Positions 15,018-23,456 of a stretch of DNA of 64,000 bases are shown here, piece after piece; within the stretch, counting starts at the first letter, position 1, and every line of letters starts with the position of its first letter. Source of the stretch: Bacilli bacterium (lineage in GTDB: Bacteria > Bacillota_I > Bacilli_A > RF39 > UBA660); NCBI GenBank assembly GCA_017541325.1, contig JAFXZI010000007.1, positions 31,875-95,874 on the forward strand. Direction: 5' to 3'. Under the pieces are notes generated by a model, which was not told where the DNA came from, ran no database searches, and saw only the letters and a program-made list of their open reading frames with translations. A program made the translations under genes and the position numbers.

Positions 15018-16313
15018 ATGGCAACTACATCTTTATGGCCAATTAAAATGACCATAAACAAAACAATTAATTATGTAGAAAATAAAGATAAGACAAGAAT
15101 CCCTTTATCAAATTTATCAATTTCTATCGATTATGCTAAAAATAAAAATAAAACGGAAGAACAGTTTTATGTGACAGGTATTAATTGCGATAGTGATAAT
15201 GTTTATCAAGATATGATGAGAGTAAAAAAAGCATATAATAAGTTTGATGGAATACAAGGTTTTCACGGATATCAATCTTTTAAAGAAAAAGAAGTGACAC
15301 CAGAACTAGCTCATAAAATAGGAATAGAGTTTGCTAAAGAAATGTGGGGAGATGATTTTCAAGTAGTAGTCACAACTCACTTAAATACAAATCACATACA
15401 TAATCACTTTGTAGTTAATTCAGTAAGTATTAAAGATGGACATAAATATAATTATAGTAATAAAGAAATGGCAAGATTAAGAAAGACAAATGATTTTATT
15501 TGTGAAGAACATAATATAAGTCATTTAGAAGAAAAACCAACACCTAAAAAACATATAGATTTTAATTATTATTTAAATCATGATAATTATTCTACTAGAA
15601 CACAAGCAATAATTGATATGGCAATTAAGAATGCTCTTAATTATGCAGATTTTAAAGACATAATGAAAAAGAATAATTATGAAGTAATAGAAAGATATGG
15701 AAAATTATCAGTAAGAGCTTTTAATAAAAATAGAAATATAAGAATAGAAAGACAATTTGGAAGTGATTATTCAATAGATAGAATAAATGAAAGAATATTA
15801 GAAGAAACTTCAGATAAATTAACTATGGAAGAACTTGAACAATATAATTATCATAAAAGAAATTATATTAATAATCAGAATAGTTTAATAGCACAATTCT
15901 TATTTATTATCTTTAAGATAAAAGTATATCAAAAGAGTCCTAGAAACTATCCATTAAGCCCAGCAATGAGAAAAGAAGTTGATAAAATGGAAAAATATAG
16001 TATGGAAATAGTATTTATGAATGATAATAAAATTGATTCAAAAGAAGAATTACAAATATTTAAACAAATGAATAAAGAGTTATTAGATGATTTAATATAT
16101 ACAAGAAAAAGAACCTATGAATATAAATCAAAAACTAAAGATAAAGTAGAAAAAGAAGAATGTGATTTAAGAGTTGATTTTTACAATGAAATAATAAAAG
16201 AATTACAAACAAAAGTTAAGACTTGTAAGATGATTGAACATAATCACAAAATTGTTGAAAAAGAATTAGAAACAAGATATAGTAAAGAACAAAAAAGATT
16301 GTTGGAATTATAA
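15018..16313 (+). CDS. MOBP-type relaxase / mobilization nuclease
   Basis: 431 residues. Y19 in the N-terminal INYVENKDKT segment is the likely strand-cleaving tyrosine, and the metal-binding histidine motif HLNTNHIHNH (H121, H126, H128, H130) is intact, matching the Relaxase/VirD2 family. The lower half is helical and Lys/Glu-rich. It nicks oriT and is carried with the strand into the recipient. RBS AGGAGGTGTAAG is the strongest in the region. No coupling protein or channel genes are adjacent, so transfer would need a helper. Confidence 0.92.
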   Translation: MATTSLWPIKMTINKTINYVENKDKTRIPLSNLSISIDYAKNKNKTEEQFYVTGINCDSDNVYQDMMRVKKAYNKFDGIQGFHGYQSFKEKEVTPELAHKIGIEFAKEMWGDDFQVVVTTHLNTNHIHNHFVVNSVSIKDGHKYNYSNKEMARLRKTNDFICEEHNISHLEEKPTPKKHIDFNYYLNHDNYSTRTQAIIDMAIKNALNYADFKDIMKKNNYEVIERYGKLSVRAFNKNRNIRIERQFGSDYSIDRINERILEETSDKLTMEELEQYNYHKRNYINNQNSLIAQFLFIIFKIKVYQKSPRNYPLSPAMRKEVDKMEKYSMEIVFMNDNKIDSKEELQIFKQMNKELLDDLIYTRKRTYEYKSKTKDKVEKEECDLRVDFYNEIIKELQTKVKTCKMIEHNHKIVEKELETRYSKEQKRLLEL

Positions 16314-16464
16314 GAACAATTGAGGAATAATCACATATTTTAGTGAACCAATAGAGGTTATGAATAGGTTTATTGAATAGATTTATTAATATATTTTTTA
16401 TGATATAAGATAGATGATAATATGGATCAATTCGCATTGATAGTGTTTATTTGTTCATAAAGAT

Positions 16465-16490
16465 GACTTGATTTGCAAGTCTATTTTTAT
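16465..16490 (+). terminator. Terminator downstream of relaxase region
   Basis: GACTTG (16465-16470), ATTTG loop, CAAGTC (16476-16481), then TATTTTTAT. It lies 150 nt past the relaxase stop. The rest of 16,314-16,601 shows no convincing gene. Confidence 0.65.
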
Positions 16491-16558
16491 AATACATTTT
16501 TTATTTATCATGAAAAATAACAGTAAACAAAAGAAATATATATTTTTGTTATTAATTT

Positions 16559-16567
16559 TGCTATAAT
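16559..16567 (+). promoter_or_regulatory. Extended -10 promoter of ABC exporter
   Basis: TGCTATAAT, 34 nt before the ATG at 16,602. A second weaker copy, TGATATAAA, lies at 16581-16589. Confidence 0.55.
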
Positions 16568-16601
16568 AATAAATAGATTATGATATAAAGAGGATACTAT
16601 T

Positions 16602-19145
16602 ATGTTAGAATTAAAAAATGTTAATAAAATATATAAATCTAAAAATACTAGTAATACAGAAGCATTAAGAAATATTAATTTAAATTTTAATAAAGTCGGT
16701 CTTACATTTATTTTAGGAAAAAGTGGATGTGGTAAAAGCACACTTTTAAATATTTTAGGTGGACTTGATACTCCAACTAGTGGAGAAATAATTTTTAAGG
16801 GGAAATCATTTAAAGATTTTAAAAGTAGTAATTATGACTCATATAGAAATACTTCAATAGGTTTCGTTTTTCAAGAATATAATCTTGTTGAAAAGTTTAA
16901 TGTGTTTGATAATGTAGCATATGCTTTAAAACTTCAAAATAATAAAATTGATGAAAATGTTGTTTTAAATGTTTTAGAAGAAGTTGGCCTTAAAGATCTT
17001 GCTAAGAGAAAAGTAAATGAATTATCGGGTGGACAGAAACAGCGTGTAGCAATAGCAAGAGCTCTAGTTAAAAATCCAAGTATCATTTTAGCAGATGAAC
17101 CAACAGGAAATTTGGATAGTGAAAGTTCTAAAATGATTTTTGAAATATTAAAGAAACTTTCTCTTGAAAGACTTGTTATTGTTGTTTCACACGACGAAGA
17201 AAGTGCTAACACTTATGGTGATAGAATAATTTCATTACAAGATGGAGTTATTGTAAGTGACACTAATCCTCAGATTATTGATAATTATACAAATTATGAA
17301 ATAAAGAAAAATCATTTACCATTTAAAGAAGCATTTAGATTTTCAATTAAGAATATATTTGGTCATAAATTAAAACTTATATTTTCAATTTTATTAATAG
17401 CATTTGCTCTATCTTTCTTTGGATTTACTATTATGCAATATTACCTAAGAAGCAATAGTGAAATAGAGCGTATTGTAAATGAATTTGATGTTAATTATAT
17501 TGATATAAATAAACTATCTACTAAGTATGGAGTGTGTCCATTAGATGGATATTACAGAAATTGTTATGATACAGGGAAGTTTACTAATGATGAAGTGGAA
17601 ACTCTTAGAAGTAAAGGAAATATTAAACTTAATGAAAGATATAGATTTCAAGTAAATGGTGCACTTATTAATTTAGTGGATTTAGATGAAGAAAAATATA
17701 CAAAATTAGGCTATTACTATTATAATTATGAGTACCCTAGTACATTTACAGAACTAAAAAAAGAACAATTTAATTTCAAATTAATTGGTAGTGTTCCACA
17801 AAAATTTAATGAAATAGTAATTATAAAACCAGTTGCAGATTATATAATTAACTATGGAGCATACTTATATAATAGTGAAGATATTTATAAACCAAATAGT
17901 TATCAAGAGCTTATTAATGATAAAATAGAAATTAAGTTTGGAAGTAGTAGTGTTATAATATCAGGAATAATAGATGATGATTTAAGTGAGTTTGAATCAT
18001 TAAAAAATATTTATGACTCTGATTTAAGAAGTGATAAAGTAGCGCTCGTCGATAAAAGATTAATAGAAAAGTATAGATATAAGTATCCAGTATATTTTTA
18101 TACATTAGAAGGATTTAAAGAAAAAATTGAATTAAAAGAAAATGATTCTAGATATTTTAAATTTAGTGAGTCTAGTCCTGAAGATATTTTATATACAGTG
18201 AAACTATTTGAAAGTGGAAAAGTATATACAAAAGATGGACTTGTAGAAATAAATAAATTAGATAATGGAATTATTGTTCCTGTTAGTTATCTTGATAAAA
18301 TATCAAATGGTGATTTTTCTAAAAGTATGAATGACTATATCATAAATGGAAAAGATCAAGATCCATCAAAGACAAGTGATGAGTATAGAGAAGAATTTAT
18401 AACAAAATATATAAATGAAAATAATATTACTGATAAAATGGTATCATTTAGTCTTTTTAAAATATATAATAATGATGAAGGAAATAATAATGCTAAAACA
18501 TTACATTTAAGAATTCAAGGAATTACTTTAGATGATGAAAATTATTATACAACTAAAGAAATATTAGAAGAAAATAGTGATGACAAGTATAGTATAGATT
18601 TATATGTATTAACTAAAGATATAGATAACTATAATGATTTCTTTAATGATTATCCAATTGATGGAGAAAAATATATATCTAATACTGATTTTATATATTA
18701 TATTGCTGAACATGAATATTCTATGAAAGTAGCATCTAAATACATTTTTATAATTAGTTTGTTTTTCTCATTATTTGCAATACTTTTATTATTTAATTTT
18801 ATTGGTTTATCAATTACAGATAATAAAAAAGAAATAGGAGTATTAAGGGCTTTGGGTACTACTAAAAAAGATGTATCAAAAATATATTCTATACAAGGTT
18901 TATTAATAGGTTTTGTTTCATATATATTATCAATATTGTTTGTAATTACTTATGCAAAAGGAGAAAATAATATTTTAATTGGAGGAAGTTTAAAAAAGAT
19001 TTTTAATGTTGAACTATTTGGAATCAGTTTTATGCCACTTTTGGTTATGTTTATCTTCTTTGTCGTAGTAGTCTTGTTATCAAGTGTTAGTGTATCACTT
19101 CGTATAACAAAAATGAAACCAATTGATGCGATAAATAATAAATAA
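16602..19145 (+). CDS. MacB/FtsX-type ABC exporter, ATPase fused to permease
   Basis: 847 residues. The N-terminal ATPase (about 1-220) has Walker A GKSGCGKST, signature LSGGQ and Walker B IILADEPTG. A membrane span (about 252-275) leads to an extracytoplasmic region of about 450 residues, then three spans near the C-terminus (starting about 725, 768 and 808) and the usual KMKPIDAI ending. These exporters handle peptides, bacteriocins, lipids or lipoproteins, or confer antimicrobial resistance. No substrate gene is adjacent. RBS GAGGATACT. Its stop codon lies inside the first bases of an inverted-repeat element. Confidence 0.93.
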   Translation: MLELKNVNKIYKSKNTSNTEALRNINLNFNKVGLTFILGKSGCGKSTLLNILGGLDTPTSGEIIFKGKSFKDFKSSNYDSYRNTSIGFVFQEYNLVEKFNVFDNVAYALKLQNNKIDENVVLNVLEEVGLKDLAKRKVNELSGGQKQRVAIARALVKNPSIILADEPTGNLDSESSKMIFEILKKLSLERLVIVVSHDEESANTYGDRIISLQDGVIVSDTNPQIIDNYTNYEIKKNHLPFKEAFRFSIKNIFGHKLKLIFSILLIAFALSFFGFTIMQYYLRSNSEIERIVNEFDVNYIDINKLSTKYGVCPLDGYYRNCYDTGKFTNDEVETLRSKGNIKLNERYRFQVNGALINLVDLDEEKYTKLGYYYYNYEYPSTFTELKKEQFNFKLIGSVPQKFNEIVIIKPVADYIINYGAYLYNSEDIYKPNSYQELINDKIEIKFGSSSVIISGIIDDDLSEFESLKNIYDSDLRSDKVALVDKRLIEKYRYKYPVYFYTLEGFKEKIELKENDSRYFKFSESSPEDILYTVKLFESGKVYTKDGLVEINKLDNGIIVPVSYLDKISNGDFSKSMNDYIINGKDQDPSKTSDEYREEFITKYINENNITDKMVSFSLFKIYNNDEGNNNAKTLHLRIQGITLDDENYYTTKEILEENSDDKYSIDLYVLTKDIDNYNDFFNDYPIDGEKYISNTDFIYYIAEHEYSMKVASKYIFIISLFFSLFAILLLFNFIGLSITDNKKEIGVLRALGTTKKDVSKIYSIQGLLIGFVSYILSILFVITYAKGENNILIGGSLKKIFNVELFGISFMPLLVMFIFFVVVVLLSSVSVSLRITKMKPIDAINNK

Positions 19146-19430
19146 GGGGCTGTCGAGAAATTAAATTATTAGTTTCTTGATAGTTTTCTTTTTGTTTTAA
19201 TTTCTAAAATGCTTTAAAAGTAAGGAATTTAACCAAATTATAGTTTTTTTAATTTTAGTCATTATAGTTGGTAATACATATAAAAATATTGAATTTATTT
19301 ATCTAAACAATATATCTAGTGCAAAAATGATAGGTTTTTGAATATTTTTTGGATATTTAAATTTTAAAATATCAAGAAAATCAAGAAAAAAAGACTATCG
19401 AAACCTATTCAGTTTTTCGACAGCCCCTTA
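19143..19430. mobile_element. MITE-like non-autonomous element
   Basis: The ends are inverted repeats: TAAGGGGCTGTCGA at 19143-19156 and its exact complement at 19417-19430. Similarity continues imperfectly inward for about 45 bp (GTTTC...GATAGT blocks in both arms). The interior of about 190 bp has no ORF and is very A+T-rich. The GGGGCTGTCGAAAAA-type end is reminiscent of IS terminal repeats. Both convergent genes end with stop codons inside the outermost bases. No clear target duplication was seen. Confidence 0.7.
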
Positions 19431-19988
19431 CTTTATAAAAAAGATAAATAATATTAATATTATAGAAACAATTATAGATAAAGTTAGTAATTTATAATCA
19501 ATATTGTTTTCTTCTGTTATTTTTTTAATAATATCTTCCTTACTACAATCTTTTGAATCATTCAGTAACTTTCTATATTTAGACATTATATCGTTATTGA
19601 GTAATTTACTTAATAACAATGGATGATATTTAACAAATAATACAACTAGAAGTACCAATATTGGTCCACTAAAAGGATATAATCTTATAAATAATAAAAT
19701 TACCCCACCCCATTCTTTTATACAGTATAATATGAAAAGAAACCATAACAGTAAATATATAGTTGTTCTAATCATTTTTTTAGATATTGAATAAAACCAT
19801 CCAAATAAAAAGTATTCATCTTTAGGATTTCCATTACTTTCAAAATTGTTTTGAATATATTGTTCTATATCATAGGAAGAATATTTTTCTGCAAATTCAT
19901 CTACTACTATTGAATTAAATAGATTGCCACATCTAGGACAAAAATTTAATTGACTTTTATATTTACTATTACATTTTGGACATATCAT
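19428..19988 (-). CDS. Zinc-ribbon membrane protein of unknown function
   Basis: 186 residues. The N-terminus is a zinc ribbon with two CxxC pairs (CPKC at 3-6 and CPRC at 17-20). Three hydrophobic segments follow (about 73-92, 98-118 and 168-185), so it is a membrane protein with a cytoplasmic zinc knuckle. Such proteins are common in Firmicutes and mostly uncharacterised. RBS AAAGGATAG. The promoter region upstream carries a tandem 18-bp duplication. The stop codon falls in the terminal repeat of the MITE-like element. Confidence 0.75.
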   Translation of the reverse strand: MICPKCNSKYKSQLNFCPRCGNLFNSIVVDEFAEKYSSYDIEQYIQNNFESNGNPKDEYFLFGWFYSISKKMIRTTIYLLLWFLFILYCIKEWGGVILLFIRLYPFSGPILVLLVVLFVKYHPLLLSKLLNNDIMSKYRKLLNDSKDCSKEDIIKKITEENNIDYKLLTLSIIVSIILILFIFFIK

Positions 19989-20008
19989 GTAAATCTATCC
20001 TTTCATGA

Positions 20009-20044
20009 TAATTATATCAAAAAAAATAATTATATCAAAAAAAA
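20009..20044 (-). promoter_or_regulatory. Tandemly duplicated -10 promoter element
   Basis: Two exact 18-bp copies (20009-20026 and 20027-20044). On the minus strand each reads as a T-tract followed by TGATATAAT, so the zinc-ribbon gene has two identical extended -10 elements in a row, the nearer 18-27 nt before its start. Confidence 0.65.
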
Positions 20045-20073
20045 TAATTTATATTTTATTATTTAAAAAAATC

Positions 20074-20200
20074 ATGTTATAATTGATTTATCTGATGGAT
20101 TAATAGTCTATCGTATTCTAAAAATCAAGGTTGTATAATTAAGACTTTGATGTGCCATTTAGAAAAGTAAAACACTAGTTGTATTAACTAGTGTTTTTTT
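20074..20200 (+). ncRNA. Possible small RNA between divergent/convergent genes
   Basis: An extended -10 (TGTTATAAT, about 20074-20082) with no following ORF is followed about 85 nt later by a strong terminator (20169-20200). Within it, ATCAAGGTT can pair with AAGACTTTGAT around 20125-20152. This is a promoter-structure-terminator arrangement typical of an sRNA, but no known family was recognised. Confidence 0.4.
20169..20200. terminator. Strong terminator (plus strand; also 3' of HIT gene)
   Basis: AAAACACTAGTT (20169-20180) pairs with AACTAGTGTTTT (20186-20197) around GTATT, then T residues. It can serve the plus-strand transcript and, less well, the minus-strand HIT-like gene. Confidence 0.85.
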
Positions 20201-20204
20201 ATAA

Positions 20205-20639
20205 TCAATTCAAATTAAATTCTTTTTGCATCATTTCAAATATTTTAAATTTTTCTTCTTTAGTAAAAATATCTGTTTGCCTTCTAAGTTTACTGTTTGC
20301 CCATTTCCAAAAATTATATCCAAAATGTCTATCTTTATATATCTTATTAAATAGTTTTAATTCATTTTTGTATCTTGGGACAAACCAAAAATGAACGTGA
20401 GGTTTTTCGTTATCTCTATATGCATTATTCATTAAACATGCAAAGTTAAACATGGTAGCTCCAAATACTTTTTTACAAACTCTCTCAAGTTCTTTCTCTA
20501 AAATACCTAGTTCCTGCCATTCGTCACTTGTCATATCACCTAAGCATTTTTTGTGACCTGATATTATACAAGCTCCTGGAAACTCTTGACACCAATCCTC
20601 AAATACGACTTCAAAATACTTTCCTTTATATAATTCCAT
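20205..20639 (-). CDS. HIT-like nucleotide hydrolase family protein
   Basis: 144 residues. The PHVHFWFVPRY motif resembles the histidine triad of HIT proteins, but the third triad position is Trp, so only two of three histidines are present. The N-terminal GACIISGHKKCLGDMTSDEW and NNAYRDNEKPHVH segments fit the HIT fold as seen in diadenosine-tetraphosphate-hydrolase-like proteins. The start is ATG 20639 behind AGAGGTG; the GTG at 20648 lies in the RBS. Activity on dinucleoside polyphosphates is uncertain because of the altered triad. Confidence 0.75.
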   Translation of the reverse strand: MELYKGKYFEVVFEDWCQEFPGACIISGHKKCLGDMTSDEWQELGILEKELERVCKKVFGATMFNFACLMNNAYRDNEKPHVHFWFVPRYKNELKLFNKIYKDRHFGYNFWKWANSKLRRQTDIFTKEEKFKIFEMMQKEFNLN

Positions 20640-20658
20640 AATTAACACCTCTATAATA

Positions 20659-20667
20659 ATTATATCA
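20659..20667 (-). promoter_or_regulatory. Extended -10 promoter of HIT-like gene
   Basis: On the minus strand TGATATAAT ends 19 nt before the ATG at 20639. The plus strand of the same spot also reads CTATAATAAT and may work in the other direction. Confidence 0.6.
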
Positions 20668-20759
20668 TTTAAATAGTTGATTTAGTAATCAAGTCTGTGT
20701 ATTCTAATTAAAGCAAAAAAGTCTTAAACCCCTATGATTATCGTGCAATTAAGTAAATC

Positions 20760-20782
20760 AAAGTAGCTATGCTACTTTTTTT
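20760..20782 (+). terminator. Orphan terminator with no upstream plus-strand gene
   Basis: AAGTAGC (20761-20767), TAT loop, GCTACTT (20771-20777) and a seven-base T-tract. The nearest upstream gene is on the other strand, so this terminator implies a short plus-strand transcript from within about 20,650-20,760. Confidence 0.75.
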
Positions 20783-20784
20783 CA

Positions 20785-20793
20785 TGATATAAT
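20785..20793 (+). promoter_or_regulatory. Extended -10 promoter of TfoX-like gene
   Basis: TGATATAAT, 18 nt before the ATG at 20812, directly after the orphan terminator. Confidence 0.68.
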
Positions 20794-20811
20794 ATTATAT
20801 GAGATGATAGT

Positions 20812-21096
20812 ATGTCTACTACAAAAGAATATAAAGATTTTATTATGGAACAATTAAATATCTTAAATGATATAACTTGTAAACCAATGATGGGAGAATA
20901 CTTGCTTTATTATAAAAGAACATTGTTTGGTGGAATATATGATGATAGATTACTTGTAAAGATAGTAGATGGTAATAAAAAATATAACATGCAAGAAGAG
21001 ATTCCGTATGATAATGCTAAACCAATGTATTTAGTCGAAAGCGTTGATAATAGTGAAATAATAAATAATAAAAGAAATAGTACTAGATACATATAA
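20812..21096 (+). CDS. TfoX N-terminal-domain protein
   Basis: 94 residues. The CKPMMGEYLLYYKRTLFGGIYDDRLLVK core is the TfoX/Sxy N-terminal domain pattern. In proteobacteria TfoX regulates competence, but stand-alone N-terminal domains are widespread in Firmicutes without known role, so a competence function should not be assumed. No DNA-binding C-terminal domain is present. It is a single-gene unit. Confidence 0.82.
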   Translation: MSTTKEYKDFIMEQLNILNDITCKPMMGEYLLYYKRTLFGGIYDDRLLVKIVDGNKKYNMQEEIPYDNAKPMYLVESVDNSEIINNKRNSTRYI

Positions 21097-21157
21097 TGAT
21101 CTTAAATAATAATTCAATTATAATTAAAAATAATATAAGACATTTTTGGTGTTAAGA

Positions 21158-21166
21158 TGTTATAAT
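21158..21166 (+). promoter_or_regulatory. Extended -10 promoter of 21186 gene
   Basis: TGTTATAAT, 19 nt before the ATG at 21186. Confidence 0.65.
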
Positions 21167-21185
21167 ATGATATGAGGTAGAGTAT

Positions 21186-22220
21186 ATGTTTAGGTTTTAT
21201 AGAAAAGTAGATAAGAGCGAAGAAAATGAATACGGAATAGAACTTGTTGAAGATGAAAATCCTTTTGAAAAACCTATATTTTTATCTTTACTTGCATTAA
21301 ATCAGCAAATAAGAGATACAAATGGATCTATTAGTAGAGCTTTAGAATTTGCTGGTATTAGATTACCTAGTGGTGAAGATAATATGCCATTAAAAGATAT
21401 TCCTGTTGATTTTTTAGGATTATCATATGGTGAACCAGTTGGTATTAAATTTAAAAGAATAGCTTCAGGAGATAGTTTGGTTTCTGTTAGTAGAGGGACT
21501 GAAGAGTTTGTAAAAAAATATATGTTTCCTTTAATATCTGCAGACGGTAAAAAAAGAAGTGTAGATGAATGTCGTAAAAATATGCGTAATATTAATATAA
21601 TGTGCTTTTGCGATGCTTTAATAATGGTAAGTTCTATGAATAAAACTTTAGTTAATGAAATGAGTAGATTGGGTTTTTCCGAAGAAGAAATAGATGATAT
21701 TCTTTCGCAAGTATGTATTATTCCTGTTGGAACTGAGTATTCTACAATTAAATCTGTTATTAGTGATTTAAAATTTACTACTCTTTTTGTACTTGATATC
21801 AAAGATTCGTTTGGTATTTCAAATGAAGAATCTCTAAAAAAATTATTTGGTGAATTTAGAGAAAGATGTTTTAAAATTAAAGATGCATTTAGTGTATCTG
21901 GTGATGGGACTAATAAAAACAGTAGATTGTTAATAGCAAACGATGATGGGAATCATAGTCTTTCATCTTTTATCCATAAAGGAAAAGCTTTCCCATCAAT
22001 TATAGTAAAGACTGTTAGTGGAATACTTAATAATTCAATATCAAATAATAACTCTGATATGTTTATACCACTTGATTCAATTGTTGGTGATGCTCTTGAT
22101 CAAGTTTGTGAAACTCTAATTGGTATGAGAAGAGAAGAAACAAAAGAAGATTTATTATCTGATACATTAAGTAGGGTTACTTATCCATCAAAAGAAGAAA
22201 TATCTATTAAAAAGAATTAA
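21186..22220 (+). CDS. Cytoplasmic protein of unknown function
   Basis: 344 residues without signal peptide or membrane segments. It has a Ser/Asp-rich composition, two short cysteine-bearing stretches (DECRKN and NIMCFCDA, about 125-143) and a C-terminal DLLSDTLSRVTYPSKEEI. No catalytic motif was recognised. RBS TGAGGTAGAGT. The next gene starts 24 nt downstream and encodes a membrane-anchored protein, so the two may form an operon. I do not know the family. Confidence 0.65.
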   Translation: MFRFYRKVDKSEENEYGIELVEDENPFEKPIFLSLLALNQQIRDTNGSISRALEFAGIRLPSGEDNMPLKDIPVDFLGLSYGEPVGIKFKRIASGDSLVSVSRGTEEFVKKYMFPLISADGKKRSVDECRKNMRNINIMCFCDALIMVSSMNKTLVNEMSRLGFSEEEIDDILSQVCIIPVGTEYSTIKSVISDLKFTTLFVLDIKDSFGISNEESLKKLFGEFRERCFKIKDAFSVSGDGTNKNSRLLIANDDGNHSLSSFIHKGKAFPSIIVKTVSGILNNSISNNNSDMFIPLDSIVGDALDQVCETLIGMRREETKEDLLSDTLSRVTYPSKEEISIKKN

Positions 22221-22244
22221 TTGCATAAAAAGGAGTTGGTTTGC

Positions 22245-23273
22245 TTGAAAAATAATAAACCAAAATTATTAATAATTATTATTGGTGTAGTTTTTATAAT
22301 TATAGGAATTATATTACACTTTTTAGTTTTTAAAGATAAAAGTGTTTATTATAAGATAACTTATGACGATAATTCTGCTCCAGGGTCACAATCAATAATT
22401 GAAGTATATAATGATAGAATTGATATTTCTACAACTCATTATTGTAGTGCGAAAAATTGTAGTCCTACAAAAGAAAATAAAACATTAAAATATAACAAGG
22501 AGATAATGGACAAGTTAATTAAATATTTGAAGAACAATTATAAAAAAAATGATATCAAAGTTAATAGGGAAGATTTAATGAATGATGGTATTAACCCTAT
22601 AGAATATCTTATGCTTGGAGAAAAATGGCTTGAATTATCTTTAGAAGATTATGAATATTTAATAGAGTATCATGAAAATAATACTTATGGTTACTATATA
22701 TATTTTAAAGATGATAATTCAATTGTAGTAAAAAAAGCAAAAATAAATGATAAGTATGATATTGTAAATATAGATACTTATAATCTAGATTTTAAGAAAG
22801 AAAAAATAAAATTATTATATAAATATGTAGAAAATGAATCTAAAACAAATAAGACAAAATATATTATAAAATCATCAATTTTGTTAAAAAATGAAACAAA
22901 CATTTTTAAAAGTATTGTTGAAAAAGATGAGAAATATTTAACTGAGGAAGAAGAATTAGTTTATATTATTTCTTATAGTGGAGTAAATTGTCCAACACCA
23001 ATTCTATATCTATATAATGATAATACTTATGAATATTATTATACTTTTGCTACTGGATATCAAAAACCTACTCCAAAAATCGGTAATTATAATTATGATA
23101 TTAATAAAATAATTAAAAATATTGATAAATATAAAGAAGATCCATCTGGAATATATAATATAAATGAACTAAATGGTAAGACTTACAAAACATATAGTAC
23201 CAACGCAGAATTAAAGGAATTTTTAAATTCAATAGATGTAAAATTAGAAGAATGTACGGAACAACAAAATTAA
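22245..23273 (+). CDS. Membrane-anchored protein of unknown function
   Basis: 342 residues from a TTG start at 22245, chosen because AAGGAG lies 9 nt upstream; an earlier TTG at 22221 has no RBS. One N-terminal transmembrane segment (about 8-29, LIIIIGVVFIIIGIILHFLVF) is followed by a long Lys/Asn/Tyr-rich exported region with a YCSAKNCSPT cysteine pair near residue 73. It ends at a perfect 28-bp palindromic terminator. No family recognised. Confidence 0.65.
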   Translation: MKNNKPKLLIIIIGVVFIIIGIILHFLVFKDKSVYYKITYDDNSAPGSQSIIEVYNDRIDISTTHYCSAKNCSPTKENKTLKYNKEIMDKLIKYLKNNYKKNDIKVNREDLMNDGINPIEYLMLGEKWLELSLEDYEYLIEYHENNTYGYYIYFKDDNSIVVKKAKINDKYDIVNIDTYNLDFKKEKIKLLYKYVENESKTNKTKYIIKSSILLKNETNIFKSIVEKDEKYLTEEEELVYIISYSGVNCPTPILYLYNDNTYEYYYTFATGYQKPTPKIGNYNYDINKIIKNIDKYKEDPSGIYNINELNGKTYKTYSTNAELKEFLNSIDVKLEECTEQQN

Positions 23274-23310
23274 AAAACACTAGATAATTATCTAGTGTTT
23301 TAATTTTTTA
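23274..23310 (+). terminator. 28-bp perfect palindrome terminator
   Basis: AAAACACTAGATAA (23274-23287) and its exact complement (23288-23301), followed by a T-rich tail. The arm shares AACACTAG with the terminator at 20,171. Confidence 0.85.
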
Positions 23311-23426
23311 TAATTCTTGTTTATTTATATTTTTACTTATTTTTTTTATTACTCAATAAGTTAGTGAAACTAAATATGATACAGGTAAGAGTGTATTATT
23401 GATAGATTTCGTTTTAAGTAAATAAT

Positions 23427-23456
23427 AAAAGCACTAGTTCTTAGTGCTTTTTATTT
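23427..23456. terminator. Bidirectional terminator at 3' end of sirtuin gene
   Basis: AAGCACTA and TAGTGCTT (about 23429-23449) with T-tract on the plus side and A-tract on the other. The 125 nt between this and the preceding terminator hold nothing recognisable. Confidence 0.8.

Larger units (their letters stand above)
12246..16490 (+). mobile_element. Putative mobilizable element (boundaries not defined)
   Basis: A large serine recombinase, candidate oriT hairpins, a ribbon-helix-helix accessory protein and a MOBP-like relaxase in one orientation make a mobilizable, not self-transmissible, element of the Tn4451 kind. No type IV secretion genes are in the segment. The ends are uncertain: serine recombinase att sites share only a few bases. 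The ABC exporter at 16,602 could be cargo. Confidence 0.65.

Noticed and set aside
16422-16460. 12-codon hydrophobic ORF resembling a type I toxin.
   Set aside because: Too short, no convincing RBS and no antisense RNA promoter seen; the nearby terminator alone is not enough.
19146-19427. Transposase remnant inside the inverted-repeat element.
   Set aside because: The interior has no ORF of useful length and no recognisable DDE motif; a MITE is the better description.
20191-20394. Plus-strand 67-codon ORF.
   Set aside because: Antisense to the well-supported HIT-like gene and starting in a terminator; no RBS.
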